This document shows, one piece after another, positions 46,740 through 59,266 of a stretch of DNA of 64,000 bases. Origin of the DNA: Capsicum annuum (Eukaryota; Streptophyta; Magnoliopsida; Solanales; Solanaceae); contig NC_061119.1 of NCBI RefSeq assembly GCF_002878395.1, forward strand, positions 46,702,281 to 46,766,280, written 5' to 3'. The stretch's first letter is position 1. Each line of letters begins with the position of its first letter. Under the pieces are notes generated by a model. It saw nothing but the letters and a program-made list of their open reading frames with translations, had not been told where the DNA came from and did not search any database. The position numbers and the translations under genes were made by a program.

Positions 46740-47399
46740 TGATAAGAGATGAAAATACAGAAATGGAAAGGACACGAAAACAAAGGAAACACACTAAATA
46801 TAAAAGCACAAAATAAGAAAACGAAGAAATGGAACGTTAAACTAAAAGATAGATAGATTGGCATAAGTCAATAACGAGAGGACAAACCAATGGTATACTA
46901 AACCCTTGACCTTCCTATCAATTACCAACAACATCAACCTCTTACGAGGACACAAATGGGAACAGAATCCTGAGCACACATGTTTCTCACAAATCAATGA
47001 AACTCCCATCAAGTTTCAACAAAACACTCGCAAGTGTAACTTAATTCATCATCATTCATCAACTACCTAAAATAAAGGAAAACCTAGCTATTTATAGGCA
47101 AGAGGCCTTTATTACAAATTGGGCCTAAAAGTGATCCTAAATTTAACTTGAGCCCAAAAGTGACCCAAGATACACAACATGCAAATGGGCGCCCATACTC
47201 TCTCGAAGCCCAAGCTATGATCCAAATGCGGTGTTGCTAAATATTCTCTCAGAGGATATCATCAAATGTAGCTTCTCCCGCACTCCAAGCTATCCTCCAA
47301 TCTCGTATTTGCTCCCCTGAAATGACCAAGTCTTGGATCAATAAATGTGATCCTTGAAGCATTAATCCCAAAGGAGTGGAGCCCATTGAGCTTGTATCA
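46740..47399 (-). mobile_element. 5' LTR of the gene-less element
   Basis: The ends are TGATAAGAG and TTGTATCA. The right flank ACAGA belongs to the target duplication. The ORF at 47249-47446 (minus) lies across the LTR border and is not a gene. Confidence 0.88.
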
Positions 47400-47548
47400 A
47401 CAGAGAACAAATTAAAGCATGGAAATGACCCAGTCAAAATGAACAAATTGAAGGAAGTTGCCCGTACAAGTTCAAATAAGACAGTTGCAAAATCGTCAAG
47501 TAATAAAAAAATTGATGAATCAGGACGACCACATCTTCCAAAGGTATA
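47400..47548 (+). pseudogene. Transposase-type exon, second half
   Basis: Counting one copy of the 5-bp duplication, the frame opened at 43835 continues here without a stop (AENKLKHGNDPVKMNK ... GRPHLPK) and ends at a splice-donor-like AAG-GTATAG at about 47543-47548. Keeping the frame open over about 250 joined bases suggests a real exon before the insertion. Downstream sequence to 47886 is AT-rich and intron-like. Confidence 0.5.
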
Positions 47549-47886
47549 GTGATTCTAATTTTTTATTTCATTCACTTAATGATTTCTCATATGTTGGTAT
47601 ACATAGTTTCACCTCATGTATAATAATGGTAAAATTATATAGTAGAATGTTAATACAGCTTACGTTAATAGTGTTAAACTCATACATTACATGGGTTACA
47701 TTATACATTTAGATTGGTTACATTATACTTTAGAATTGTAACCTCATACAATAGAATGGTAAAACCATTTAACTTGACTGTGTTAAACTCAGACATTATT
47801 AGTAAAATTATATGTTAAAATAGTTGCATAACTTACCTGTAAAGTGTTATCTTCATACATTCATTGTATAACATTACACAGTCATA
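47549..47886. repeat. AT-rich stretch with irregular short repeats
   Basis: Variants of 'taaactcatacatta' and 'gttacattatac' recur about every 40-60 bases between 47640 and 47880. No coding is apparent. It ends exactly at the LTR start at 47887. Confidence 0.5.
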
Positions 47887-50341
47887 TGTAACGCCCCGAA
47901 ATCCAATCCCGGAGCGTCACATGGTGCTTAAGGCTACAAGTAGCTATAAGATAACCCTTTGAGCCTATTACTACATATAATAACTTATTTCGAGATGAAA
48001 GAAACAAAAAACTAGTACTGTTATGTCAAATGAAAGGAAATACGAAGAAAATACTCGGTCCAAACGACCACAATATTGAAAAACTCAACATACTAACAAT
48101 CTGACAACTAGTCTAACAAAGCCTCTTCTACTCCATGACTAGAGAGCCATTGTACCAGGCCCCCAACTGACTCAAACAGAATTTAAAGCAACAATATATC
48201 TACTAAAATACTGAAATATCTGAAGATAGGTCTACGAACCATGAGGACTCACTACTGTAGAGATGTAGACAAAGGTACTCAAAAATCACTGACGAGGCTG
48301 GGACTGAGTACCTAAACCTACATTATAAGACAATGTAGCACATAGACGTATATGTGGATCAGCACTTGGTAATGTACTAAGTATATGGCGGTATATGCAT
48401 TTAAATAAACATTATCACTACTCTTTATAAAATCGTGCATGCATATATGAATGACTCACATAGCTTGAATAAATGTAAAATATAATTCTCATAAATCGTG
48501 AATAGTGTAGCATGAAATACAAATCTCGCGAGTCATTATACTTAACTTTAAAAATCTCTACTCCCCTCTTATTCTCAATACTTGACGACTAAAGGAACTT
48601 TAAACAATACTTTCAAACTCCTACTTTTATTTCATGGATAGTAAAACTTCTTTAAAACTCAAGGACTTAGAACTTTTAGGAACTTTCAACACTCGGGAAC
48701 TCTATAAATCTTTTAGGCTTGGGACACATAGAACTCGGGATTATATAACTTTGGACTCTCGAGATTATATAACTTTGGACACTCGGGATTTTCTTCTAAC
48801 CGACATAAATCATGTGAGCTACAAGGAGTCCAACGCCTTATCCTCCCAAGGAAGAAACCTTACATTTGGGAGAGGCGTCATACTCTTGCCAGGGAATATA
48901 ACCTCAACTCAGTGATCACTATCTCGGCCTCGGGCCCATAAATCTCAGTCCTATAGGGGCATGTAGTTTTGGGGTATGAGACCTCGAAATCATACCCAAC
49001 TCGGTGCTAAATAATACTCCCATACTCAGCTGAGAACTCTGAGGAAATCCACCTCAAATAACTCAAGGGTCTATACTGAAGACCAAAATGTATTACTATT
49101 TGTTTTAATAGAACATCATTGTGGATTCCAACTCTATTAGGACCAAAAAGGTCAAATATTACTTAATAATCTCAAAGTACTCAAATCATAGGTGCTTATA
49201 GCACAGAAGTTCATAAAATTACAATTCTCAAGTAGGGCTTAGTGGCCCATAGTTCAATCTCAAGTTAAGACTCATCAAAATGCATACTAGAGATCATAGG
49301 GATTCATAAATCATATAGAAATCTGAAATTTCAGCATTATGCATTAAAATCTCAACATACTCATGTATCTCAATTTCTAAAACATAGAAATTATGATAAT
49401 CTCAAAAACAACAACAAAGGATACAAACCCATACTTCAATTTTCATAAGAAAACACGTGAAACCATATATTCTTGTAATTTAAAACAACTTCTGGGCACA
49501 AGGATGAAAGGAGTGTCCTTGTTCAAACCCCACATACCTTGAATTAGAAGCTTAGGATGAACTCTCTCTTTTAGGACTCTATTTGTACACTTGAATGAGG
49601 GTTCTTGAAGCTCTTGACTTGGAAACCTTAAATCTTGACTCAATTTAGAAGATCTATGGTGGATTTTTCAGATTCTTGGAAGAGATTTTGGATACTTAGG
49701 GTTTTTGTTGAGAGAAAACTTGAGAAAAACTTCATAGAATGCTTGTAAATGACTTTAATTTGGTGTTTGTACGGTTTAAGAGGCTTGGAAAAAGTCCAAA
49801 GTGCCCTTTATAACTTCTGTACGAAGCTGAAAAAATTGAACTGGGAACCCAATTTTATGGGCCACCACGTCGCGCCACTATCGCGGTGGCTCACTGGAAA
49901 TTGACAAATGGGAATCTGGGAGTCACCGCGATGCGAAGCCATCGGGTTGTTCCTCTGGTTAGAACCTGGAACTTTAACGTGACGCATCACAATCGTGCTA
50001 GGCCACTAGAAATTGACTATTGGGAAATTGGGGTCCTCCGCGATGCGCCACTATCGCGGAGTTCCATTAAAATTTGACAATTTTCAAATAGACCCTCTCC
50101 GCGATTCGCCAAGCACTAAAATGACACTGTTTTATGACTAGGACTTAAATTAGCCAAAACTTCTTGCCCGGGCATCGGATTTGGGAAAATCTTATATCAA
50201 CGGAAAACTTATCAAATTTTTCATATGATAAAAAGTCAAAATTAGGGAAATTCTATATGGTTAAAATAATACTCACTTAGGAAGTCACTCCTAATCCTTC
50301 TTGAGGAGAAATTAAGCTTAGAAAAAATTTAGGGTATTACA
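47887..50341 (-). mobile_element. 3' LTR of Tekay-like element G2, 2455 bp
   Basis: It runs from TGTAACGCCCCG to GGGTATTACA. The first 1734 bases match 54980-56713 without net length change. Its promoter part (49860-50112) holds six CGCGA/TCGCG-centred motifs ('ccgcgatgcg', 'ctatcgcgg'). On the minus strand this is followed by 'tttctctcaac', 'aaaaaccctaag' and a splice-donor-like AAGGTATGTG at 49537. ORFs inside it (48634-48915, 49443-49643, 49808-50077) are spurious. Confidence 0.9.
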
Positions 50342-50356
50342 ATATCTCCCCATTGG
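50342..50356 (-). promoter_or_regulatory. Polypurine tract of element G2
   Basis: The minus strand reads CCAATGGGGAGATAT directly before the LTR start TGTAATACCC. Position and purine content fit a gypsy 3' polypurine tract. Confidence 0.85.
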
Positions 50357-50535
50357 AAATATTTGCCCACGAATGTCGCTAGTTAAGCTAAGAGCACGGA
50401 GAAAATTGAGTACGTAAAGCTGGAAGAACTCACTAAACTGACTCTATGTCTTTCTAAACTTTTGAATACTTTTGAGAATACATGAACTTAATAAGGGTAG
50501 ATGCATAGCTGAAACTTTACAGTAGAAGGGTTGAA

Positions 50536-53500
50536 TTAAGGAAGAATACTACCTTCAGCTTGATCTGAACTTGTGCGAAAGTAGTGCGGGTACTTGGCTC
50601 GCATGTCTGCTTCTGCCTCCCAAGTAGCTCCCTCAACTGACTGGTTCCGCTATAAAACTTTGACCAATGGAACTTCTTTGTTCCTTAGTCTACAGATCTG
50701 AAAATCTTGAATCTCAACAAGAATCTCATCAAATAAAAGACTGTTCTGAATATCACCACTCTCTGAAGGATCTACTACAACGGAATCACCGATATACTTT
50801 TTAAGCACGAAGACATATAAAATAGGATGAACGGATGACAACTCTGCGGGCAACTCAACTTCATAGGCTACTTTTTCAACACGACTCAAGACTCTATAGG
50901 GGCCAACATAACGGGGGCTAAGCTTCCCCTTTCTACCAAACTTCTTCACCTCTTTCATAAGTAAAATCTTTAAGTGCACCAAATCACCCACCTCAAACTC
51001 AAGGTCTCTTCTTCTCACATTAGCATATGACTTTTGACGACTCTGAGTTGTCTTCAACCTTTCTCTAATCAACTTCACTTCCTCCATAGCCTCAAATACT
51101 GCATCAGGTCCAACCAAAACATCTTTACCCACTTCAAACCAACCTATGGATGATCTATATCTCCTACCATACAAAGCCTTAAATGGTGCCATCTCGATGC
51201 TAGCATGGTAACTATTGTTATATGCAAACTCAATCAATGGTAAATGCTCATCCCAATTACCTTTGAAATCTAGAGTACACACCCTCAACATATCCTTTAG
51301 AGTTTGGATAGTCCTCTCAGCCTGACCATCAGTCTGTGGATAAAACGTGGAACTCAAATAAACTTGGGTGCCAAGACCCCTCTGGAAAGCTCTCCAAAAC
51401 TGAGAAGTGAACTAAGTACCCCTATCGAAATGATAGACAAGGGGACTCCATGCAACCTGACCAACTCCCGAATATACAATCTAGCATAATCCTCAACTGT
51501 ATAAGATGTATGCACAAGTAGGAAACTCGCTGACTTATTTAATCTGTCTATAACAACCCAAATAGAATTATAATGACGGCGCAAAAGAGGTAAACCAGTC
51601 ACAAAATCTATATTCACCTTTTCCCACTTCCAAGTGGGAATACCAAACTTTTGCATCACACCACGAGGTTCTTGGTGCTCTATATTAACCTATTAGTATA
51701 TTACACACTTTGCTACAAACCCAGCTATATCCTTCTTCATACCACCCAACCAATAGATTTGTCGCAAGTCACAGTACATCTTGGTAGTGCCAGGATGAAT
51801 ATAATATCGTGCTCCATGTGCTTTATCCATAATTTTCTGCCTTAGATCGTCAACATAAGAAACACATAATCTATCCTGCAATCTCAGAAAATCACCTCCC
51901 TCTTGGGAGAAGACCTCTACCTTTTGGTCCTTAATTAACCCCTTCAGTTTGACCAAACTATCATCTAAGTCTTGTTTCTCTTTCACTTTTGAAACTAAAG
52001 AGGATTTAGAACTACTTTGCACCAAAGTACTTCCCTCTACGGAATCAAGCAACATAACACGTAGTCTAGCCAAACGATGCACATCATGAGCTAACTATTT
52101 ATTACCTTCCTCTATATGGGTAATACTACACACAGACAATCTGCTAAGGGCATCTGCCACTACATTGGCCTTACCCGGGTGATACAACACACTCATATCA
52201 TAGTCCTTTAATAACTCTAACCACCTCCTCTACCTAAGGTTTCACTCCCTCTGAGTAAACATGTAATGCAGGCTTTTGTGATTAGTAAACATGTCAACAT
52301 AAACACCATAAAGATAGAGTTTCCATATTTTCAAAGCAAAGACTACAACAGCTAACTCAAGATCATGGGTTGGGTAGTTCTTTTCATGTGGCTTCAACTG
52401 TCTAAAGGAATAGGTTATAACCTTACCTCTTTGTATCAACGCACAACCCAAACCAACTCTAGAGACATCACAATATGCCACAAAACCATCTGTACCATCA
52501 GGAAAAGTTAACACTGGGGCTGAAGTAAGTCGAGTCTTCAACTCTTGAAAACTCTTAGTAAGTCAAGTCTTCAACTCTTGAAAACTCTTCTTATAGGAAT
52601 CTGACCACTAGAACTTAACTTTCTTTTGGGTCAAACGGGACATGGGGAATGCAATAGAAGAGAAACTTTCAACAAAATAGCGCTAGTAGCCAGCTAGACC
52701 CAAGAAACTTCTAACGTCAGACGGAGAGATAAGTCTAGGCCAATTTCTTACAGCTTCTATATTTTAGGGATCAACTCTAATGTCTTCGGCTGAAATAATA
52801 TAACCCAGAAAAGCTACTGACCTTAGCCAAAATTCACACTTGTTGAATTGGGCGAACAACTGGCCTTATGAAACCTTTATCTAAAAGATCCTTGAGTTGC
52901 TCTTTCAACTTCTTAAGCTCTGCAGGTGCCATAAGGTATGGTGGAATAGAAATAGGTAAAGTGTCGGGAAAAAGGTCAATCCTAATTTTATCTCTCTATC
53001 AGGAGATACCCTGGGAGATCTTCTAAAAAAACATCAGGAAACTCATTAACAATGTTGACTGACTGAATAGTTGGAGCCTCGGACTTAGTGTCTTTGACTC
53101 TAACTAGGTGATAAAGGCAACCTTTAGATATTAGCTTTCTAGCTTTGAGATAAGAGATAAAATGCCTCTTGGGAGATACCGAACTCCCAGACCACTCAAA
53201 AAATGGTTCATTAGGAAACTGAAACTTGACAACGCGGGTACGATAGTCTATAGATACATAACAAGAATGAAGCCAATCTATACCCAGAATAAGATCGAAA
53301 TCCACCATGTCCAACTCTATCAAATCAGCAAATATGACTCTACAAAGAACAGTAGTAGGACAATCTCTATATACTTGTTTAGAAATAACTGACTCCCCTA
53401 CTAGTGTGGAAACTAGGAAAGGTTCAGGAATCTTCTCGGGACTCATTTTGAAATTCACAGCTACTAATGTGGTCACATAAGAGAAACTTAACCCGGGGAC

Positions 53501-54769
53501 CAACAACACAAAAATATCAAAGTAAAAGACACGGAGCATACCAGTAACAACATCAAAAGAATCCTCCCGCTCCTGATGGGATGGTAAGGCATAAAATCTG
53601 TTCTAGCGCTAACCACCAGCAGTGCTAGCTGAAGTACCTTGAGCAGGGGTGCAACGAGCTATAGGAGCTGGTGCACTAGTAGTCTGTGTCTGGGGTCGGG
53701 CATCTCTGTTCCGCTACCTAGCATGCGAATAATCTTTAAGTCTGTGGCCCATCTTTCCATAACCAAAATAACCTTTCTGGTCTGCTAAAAACTCACCGGG
53801 ATGATCCCTACCACACTTAGCACATGGAGCATAGCGAGGTCTATTACTTGCACTGTTAAGGGACCGGGACATATAAGACCTGTTCCCTGGCCCCTACCTT
53901 CCTCTAGGAGAAGGAGCACTAGCTGATGAAGGTACTGGAATAGACGAACGGCCATGGAACTATGGGCGGTTCCCTCTATAGGACCAAGCCATTCTATACT
54001 CATGCTGCTCAGATCTAACCCTTTTATTACCTCTCACTCTATCTCTATCCCTTATCTTGTCCACCTCTATCTGTTGTGTATGTATCATAAACCTCGATAG
54101 ATCCATATCCTTATTTAGCATCGCAGTCCTACACTCTTTCAGTACCAAATCAGAAACACCTATCACAAACTTGCTCATACTAGCTCGGGTGTTAGAAATC
54201 AAATCAGGAGCGTACTTGGCTAACTGGTTGAACTTCAAACAATACTCCTTAACAGTTATGGAGCCTTGCCTTAAGTTTATAAACTCCTCTATTTTTTCCT
54301 CCTTCATCTCTAATGGAAAGAACTTATCCAAGAATGCATCTTGGAACACCTTTCAAGTAATGGGGATATCACCTCCCCCTCTACTCTTCTTCTATGCAAC
54401 CACCCATTCATACGTTATGTCTTTCATCCTATATGATGCCAACTCAACACTTTGCTCCTCAGAAATATGTATCACCTGTGTGATCTTTCTCACTTTCTCA
54501 AGGTATAACTATGGGTCCTCACCTGCCTTAGACCCATAAAACTCTGGCGATTCATCCGCATGAAATCACAAATCCTAGCAGCAGCTAAATCACCTCCCTA
54601 CTGATTTGGAACTGCGGCCTGGTTATTGGCCTGAACATTGGCGGTGACTGTTTAGGCTAATGCCTGAAAGGCCGCCCGAAAATTAGCATGAGACAGTCTC
54701 GTTCAAGGGATCGACAGGCTGGGGTTGCTCATTATCATTTTGATGGGCATTCGCATTTCGGGAAGACAT
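50536..54769 (-). pseudogene. gag-pol: Gypsy gag-pol of Tekay-like element G2
   Basis: The start is the ATG at 54769 (MSSRNANAHQ). Gag core lies near 54349-53960 (LDKFFPLEMKEEK, FINLRQGSITVKEY); the zinc knuckle near 53830-53720 is damaged. Protease is near 53540-53250, with MVDFDLILGIDWL intact but VPGLS where the family has D-P/S-G. Then comes the N-terminal RT ([12 protein letters not shown] near 52870). A deletion near 52858 removes the RT catalytic core and resumes at NKCEFWL. RNase H is near 52541-52242 ([20 protein letters not shown]). The integrase H2C2 domain is near 51830-51693 with the last Cys lost; the core is near 51659-50950 (WEKVNIDFVTGLP, FYPQTDGQAERTIQTL). The chromodomain at about 50760-50536 has a TAG for TGG at 50658-50656. 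A 1-nt shift near 51424 breaks the second catalytic-Asp region. Gag, pol and an integrase chromodomain in this order indicate the Tekay/Del clade. Confidence 0.9.
52545..52610. repeat. Tandem duplication of about 31 bp in G2 pol
   Basis: 'agtcttcaactcttgaaaac' with its flank occurs twice in a row between RT and RNase H. The second copy differs by one or two bases. It is not a multiple of three and adds a frame change. Confidence 0.85.
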
Positions 54770-54962
54770 TTTATGAAATAAAAGAGCATGAAATATTAGA
54801 TTAGAGGGACAACCATAGGAATGATAGTATCTAAAAGAAAGAAACAACTTTTTCCTAAAACGTCTTGTAGCCTCTTGCTTATAGATATGGTGCGCTACAC
54901 ACCGATGATCAAGACTCTACTAAACGCGGTTTGTCAGACTCCCTATGACTCCTTAATCCTTA

Positions 54963-54974
54963 GGCTCTGATACT
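54963..54974 (-). promoter_or_regulatory. tRNA-Met primer binding site of element G2
   Basis: Minus-strand AGTATCAGAGCC differs from the initiator tRNA-Met site at its first bases only. It lies five bases from the LTR edge at 54980 and 194 bases upstream of the gag start. Confidence 0.85.
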
Positions 54975-54979
54975 AAGTT

Positions 54980-56713
54980 TGTAATGCCTCGAAATCCTAT
55001 CCCGGAGCGTCACACGGTGCTCAAGGCTACAAGTAGCCCTAAGATAACCCATTGAGCATATTACTACATATAATAACTTATTTTGAGATAAAATATACAA
55101 AACACTGGTACTATCAAATCAAATGATAGGAAATACTAAGAAAATACTCGGTCTAAACGACCACAATACTGGAAAACTCAACATACTAACAATCTGACAA
55201 CTAGTCTGACAAAGCCTCTACTACTCCATGGCTAGAGAGCCATTGGAATAGGCCCCCAACTGACTTAAACTGAACTGAAAGCAATAATATATCTATTAAA
55301 TACTAAAATATCTCAAGATAGGTCCTCGAATCATGAGGACTCACCATTGTGGAGATGTAGACAAAGGTACTCGAAAATCACTGACGAGGTTGGAACTGAG
55401 CACCTAAACCTACATTATAAGACAATGTAGCACATAGACGTATATGTGGATCAGCACTTGGGAATGTACTGAGTATATGGGGGTGTATGTATTTAAATAA
55501 ACATTATCATTACTCTTTATAAACTCATGCATGCATATATGAATGACTCACATAGCATGAATAAATCTGAAATATAATTATCATAAATCGAGAATAGAGA
55601 AGCATGAAATACAAATCTCGCAAGTCATTATACTTATCTTTAAAAATTTCTACTCTCCGCTTATTCTCAATACTTGACGACTAAAGGAACTTTAAACAAT
55701 ACTTTCAAACTCCTACTTTTATTTCATAGAGAGTAAAACTTCTTTAAAACTCAAGGACTAAGAACTTTTAGTAACTTTCAACACTTGGGAACTCTAGAAC
55801 TCTTTTAGACTTGGGACACTTAGCACTCGGGATTATATAACTTTGGATACTCGGGATTATATAACTTTGGACACTCGGGAGTTTCTTCTAACCGACATAA
55901 ATCATGGAAGCTACATGGAGTCGAACGTCTTATCCTCCTAAAAAAGAAACCTCACGTTGGGGAGAGGCATCATACTTTTGCCAGGGAATATAACCTCAAC
56001 TCAATGATCACTATCTCGGCCTCGGGACCATAAATCTCAGTCCTACGGGGACACATAGTTCTGGGGTATGAGACCTCAGAATCATACTCAACTTAGTGCT
56101 AAATACTACTCCCATACTCATCTTAGAACTCTGAGGAAATCCACCTCAAATAACTCAAGGGTCTATACTGAAGACCAAAATGTATTACTATTTGTTTTAA
56201 TAGAACATCATTGTGGATTCCAACTCTATTAGGACCAAAAAGGTCAAATATTACTTAATAATCTCAAAGTGCTCAAATCATAGGTGCCTATAGCACAGAA
56301 GTTCATAAAATTACAATTCTCAAGTAGAGCTTAATGGCCCATAGTTCAATCTCAAGTTAAGACTCATCAAAATGTATACTAGAGATCATAAGGATTCATA
56401 AATCATATAGAAATCTGGAATTTCAGCATTATGCATTAAAATCTCAACATACTCATGTATCTCAATTTCTAAAACATGGAAATTATCATAATCTCAAAAA
56501 CAACAACAAAGGGTACAAATCCATACTTTAATTTTCAAAAGAAAACATGTGAAACCATATATTCTTGTAATTTAAAACAACTTCTGGGCACAAGGACGAA
56601 AGGAGTGTCCTTGTTCAAACCCCAGATACCTTGAATTAGAAGCTTTGGATGAACTCTCGCTTTTGGGACTCTATTTGTACTCTTGAATGAGGGTTCTTTA
56701 AGCCCTTGACTTG
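54980..56713 (-). mobile_element. 5' LTR of element G2, truncated at 1734 bp
   Basis: It aligns end to end with 47887-49620 of the 3' LTR. At 56713 it stops in the middle of a conserved phrase ('cttgacttg'), and a different LTR begins with TGTAACGCCCC. The missing 720 bases, which include the whole promoter part, are not found further right. The minus-strand ORF at 56535-56726 is an LTR shadow. Confidence 0.88.
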
Positions 56714-59266
56714 TGTAACGCCCCAATTATCTGAACTGGAACGCTACACGGTGCTTATGACCCCGAGGGACCACAAGCTAATCCTTGACTGATATCTGTA
56801 CCTGTACACTACAATATACAACATAATAGTGCAGAAAATATAAACATGTAGGCCATAAGGTTCAACTGAATAAAAATCTATCAAAACATAATATCCATAT
56901 GGGTGAAAGATACCCAAAACAACTGAAAACTGAATCAAATCTGAACTAAATTTGAATACTGAATCTGAAAGCCTCTAAGTACTATTTGAATAAGGAGTTA
57001 AAGGAACATATCTCCAACTAACTCCGTCTAACAAAACTGAGCTGAAATAATAAATGAAATAAAATAATATCATCCTCAAATGGATGAGGTCTCACTGTAA
57101 CTCTGCGGTTGGATACTACTACTAATCTGGAGCTCGTGTCTCTGAACTTATGGTGTAACATGAAAGAAAGCACCATAGCGCAAATACATCAGTACAATTG
57201 GAGTACTGAGTATACGAGTGAGGTATGCTAATAAAAAGGATTTACATGCATGAACAATGCTAACTGACTGATTGATATGAACATGAGAGTGCAAACATAC
57301 ATATATAATAACCAAAAACATTAATATGTAATAGTAGATCTATATGCTAATACATGGTTTACTGATAGCTGACATGGCTGAAACTGTAGTTCTGATAACA
57401 TGGGTGACTGTATCTAACAGTCTTAAATCTGATGGAACTATCTGAGTTCTGCACTATAACTGAATTTGACTGTATCTGACAGTCTTGGTATACTGATATC
57501 TAGAGAACTATCTAAGTTCTTTTACTGAGACTAAGTCTAAAACTGTGGAAGGTAGTTGTTTAATCGACATTCCCTATATGTGCCATTATGGCTAACCTGG
57601 GGTCCAATCTCTGCCCTGACTAGAAGGGTGTCAATACCGTGCCACTGGTAAGGACAATATGTGAGCAACCTTCATATAATAGGTAACTCTAGTGAGAACA
57701 GTGGGAACCCTCATATAACAGGTTAAGCCACCTCATCTACCCTCATATAACTGGCTGCGATGTCTCAACCTATGCTGGATATATAGTTTTGGAATGCAAG
57801 AATGACTGCTAAGAATCACACCCTCATATACAGGTGAGTTCCCATCCTTGGGTTCATTCTGTGCTAACTTCTACTCTTATCTAAAGAGATTGAACATGAT
57901 TTAACTGACTGTACGTGAGTAGAACTTACTGAATTCTATTTACTAATGGAATACTACTGATATATGATAACTGACTAAGACCATGAGGTTTCCTGAGTCA
58001 TATGACTGACTGAATTCTACTGAATTATGGCTTGATTTTGTATATCATGAAACATGACATGACTATAGGCACACAGCTATAGTTTTCAGGTACGAATACC
58101 CCCAGGACTCAATGGAAGAAAACTGACACAACATGACTGACTTGATCATAAGATTGGAGTCCACAATTTACATTATCATAATAGGGGATATTATACATCA
58201 CGTAGTTCCTCAACATATTAATCATGGTAGGGAGTGAATAGCTATATTTCATGTGCATATTGTATATCTCTATTATCACACATGCTTCATACCATAATAA
58301 TAACAACACATGAAAAGCATGGAATTCATATTAAAGTATATAGCTAACATGGACTTGTCATTTAGACATCATGGAACCATATAAACATGAATTTCTAGCA
58401 TCCTAAGCATTTTATCGAACACCTTGCATGCATTCTTTAAGGCATAGGTGTGTTTCATAACTTGCACCATTTCACACCACCTAAAGTTCATAGTTTTCAA
58501 CTAACAAACATATATATTCCATGAAAAAAACTCTAGATATCATCTTGAAACTTAAAAAACAATCATCATCATGTACATGCTCCTATCACCACAAAAATTT
58601 CACAAAATAGTATTTAAAACATGGTTCTTGAGCTCTATGAATGGATTGAATCCATAGATGAACACTACGCATACCTGACTAAGGGTTCTTGACGTTTTTT
58701 AACTTGAAGGGTTTGAAATCCTTCAATTCTTGAAGAGGATTGGGTCTTTTTCTTGGGGATTAATTCAGAGAGAAACCCTAGTTTTTTGTTTGTGGAATAA
58801 CAATGAGCAAAATGGCTGAATTCGGACTCATCTGGGTATATAGGTGAGTGGTAAGTGACTAAAATACCCCTATTAAAATGACCTGGAAATAAACTGAATA
58901 TGGCATGTGACAGTCCGAATGATGGTCCATCAAAAACTTAACGGTCTGTCACTTAGCCCGTCAGACGTGGACCAGAAATGGGATTCACTGGATAAGAGTT
59001 GGCGGGCTGGATGACGGTCCGTCACAACTTTGACGGTCCGTCAACTCGTCCGTCAATCCTTATCCAGTACGTGGCTCAACTGCCTTGGTTGTGGCTCAAC
59101 TTTGACGGTCCGTCAATCGTCCGTCAATCCTTATGTGGCGGTCCGTCAACTTGACCGTCATACCTAGACATTTTTGATAGTTCCAAGTAAAACGTCCATA
59201 ACTTCCTCGTCTAATGTCAGATTTGGACAAAATTAGTACCGTTGGAAAGCTAAGTCAATTTCTCAC
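56714..59266 (-). mobile_element. Alpha-family LTR, truncated at its promoter end
   Basis: It begins TGTAACGCCCC and reproduces, inverted, the blocks of the alpha LTR: 'ggtgcttatga' and 'caagctaatcc' near the left, 'ggagctcgtgtct' at 57130, 'gaagggtgtcaataccgtgcc' (first 20 bases) at 57625, a splice-donor-like CAGGTATGCG at 58674, 'aaaccctag' near 58770 and a TATA-like 'ctatatacc' (minus) near 58838. The promoter array at 58912-59165 repeats 'ggtccgtca'. Compared with 23915-26729 the last 115 bases or so are missing, and pseudogene sequence follows at about 59267. The flank on the left is 'acttg'; no second copy is found. Confidence 0.8.

Larger units (their letters stand above)
43954..47399 (-). 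mobile_element. Gene-less LTR element, 3.4 kb (LARD/TRIM-like), minus strand
   Basis: Two direct repeats of 658 and 660 bases (43954-44611 and 46740-47399) have TGATA...TATCA ends. A primer binding site, minus-strand TGGTATCAAAGC, lies at 46726-46737, two bases from the right LTR. The flanks GCAGA (43949-43953) and ACAGA (47400-47404) are a target duplication with one change. The 2.1-kb interior has no gag or pol. It holds a 250-bp tandem duplication and an array of GACGAC/GTCGTC motifs. The LTRs differ at many positions, clearly more than the copia LTRs, so the insertion is old. Confidence 0.85.

Noticed and set aside
48634..48915. 93-codon plus-strand ORF with an internal 'DYITLD' repeat
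   Set aside because: It lies inside the G2 LTR. The homologous segment of the other LTR (55727-56000) carries the same repeat but breaks the frame.
54057..54539. 160-codon plus-strand ORF, the longest outside the recognised coding
   Set aside because: It is the antisense of G2 gag, and gag identity on the minus strand is clear.
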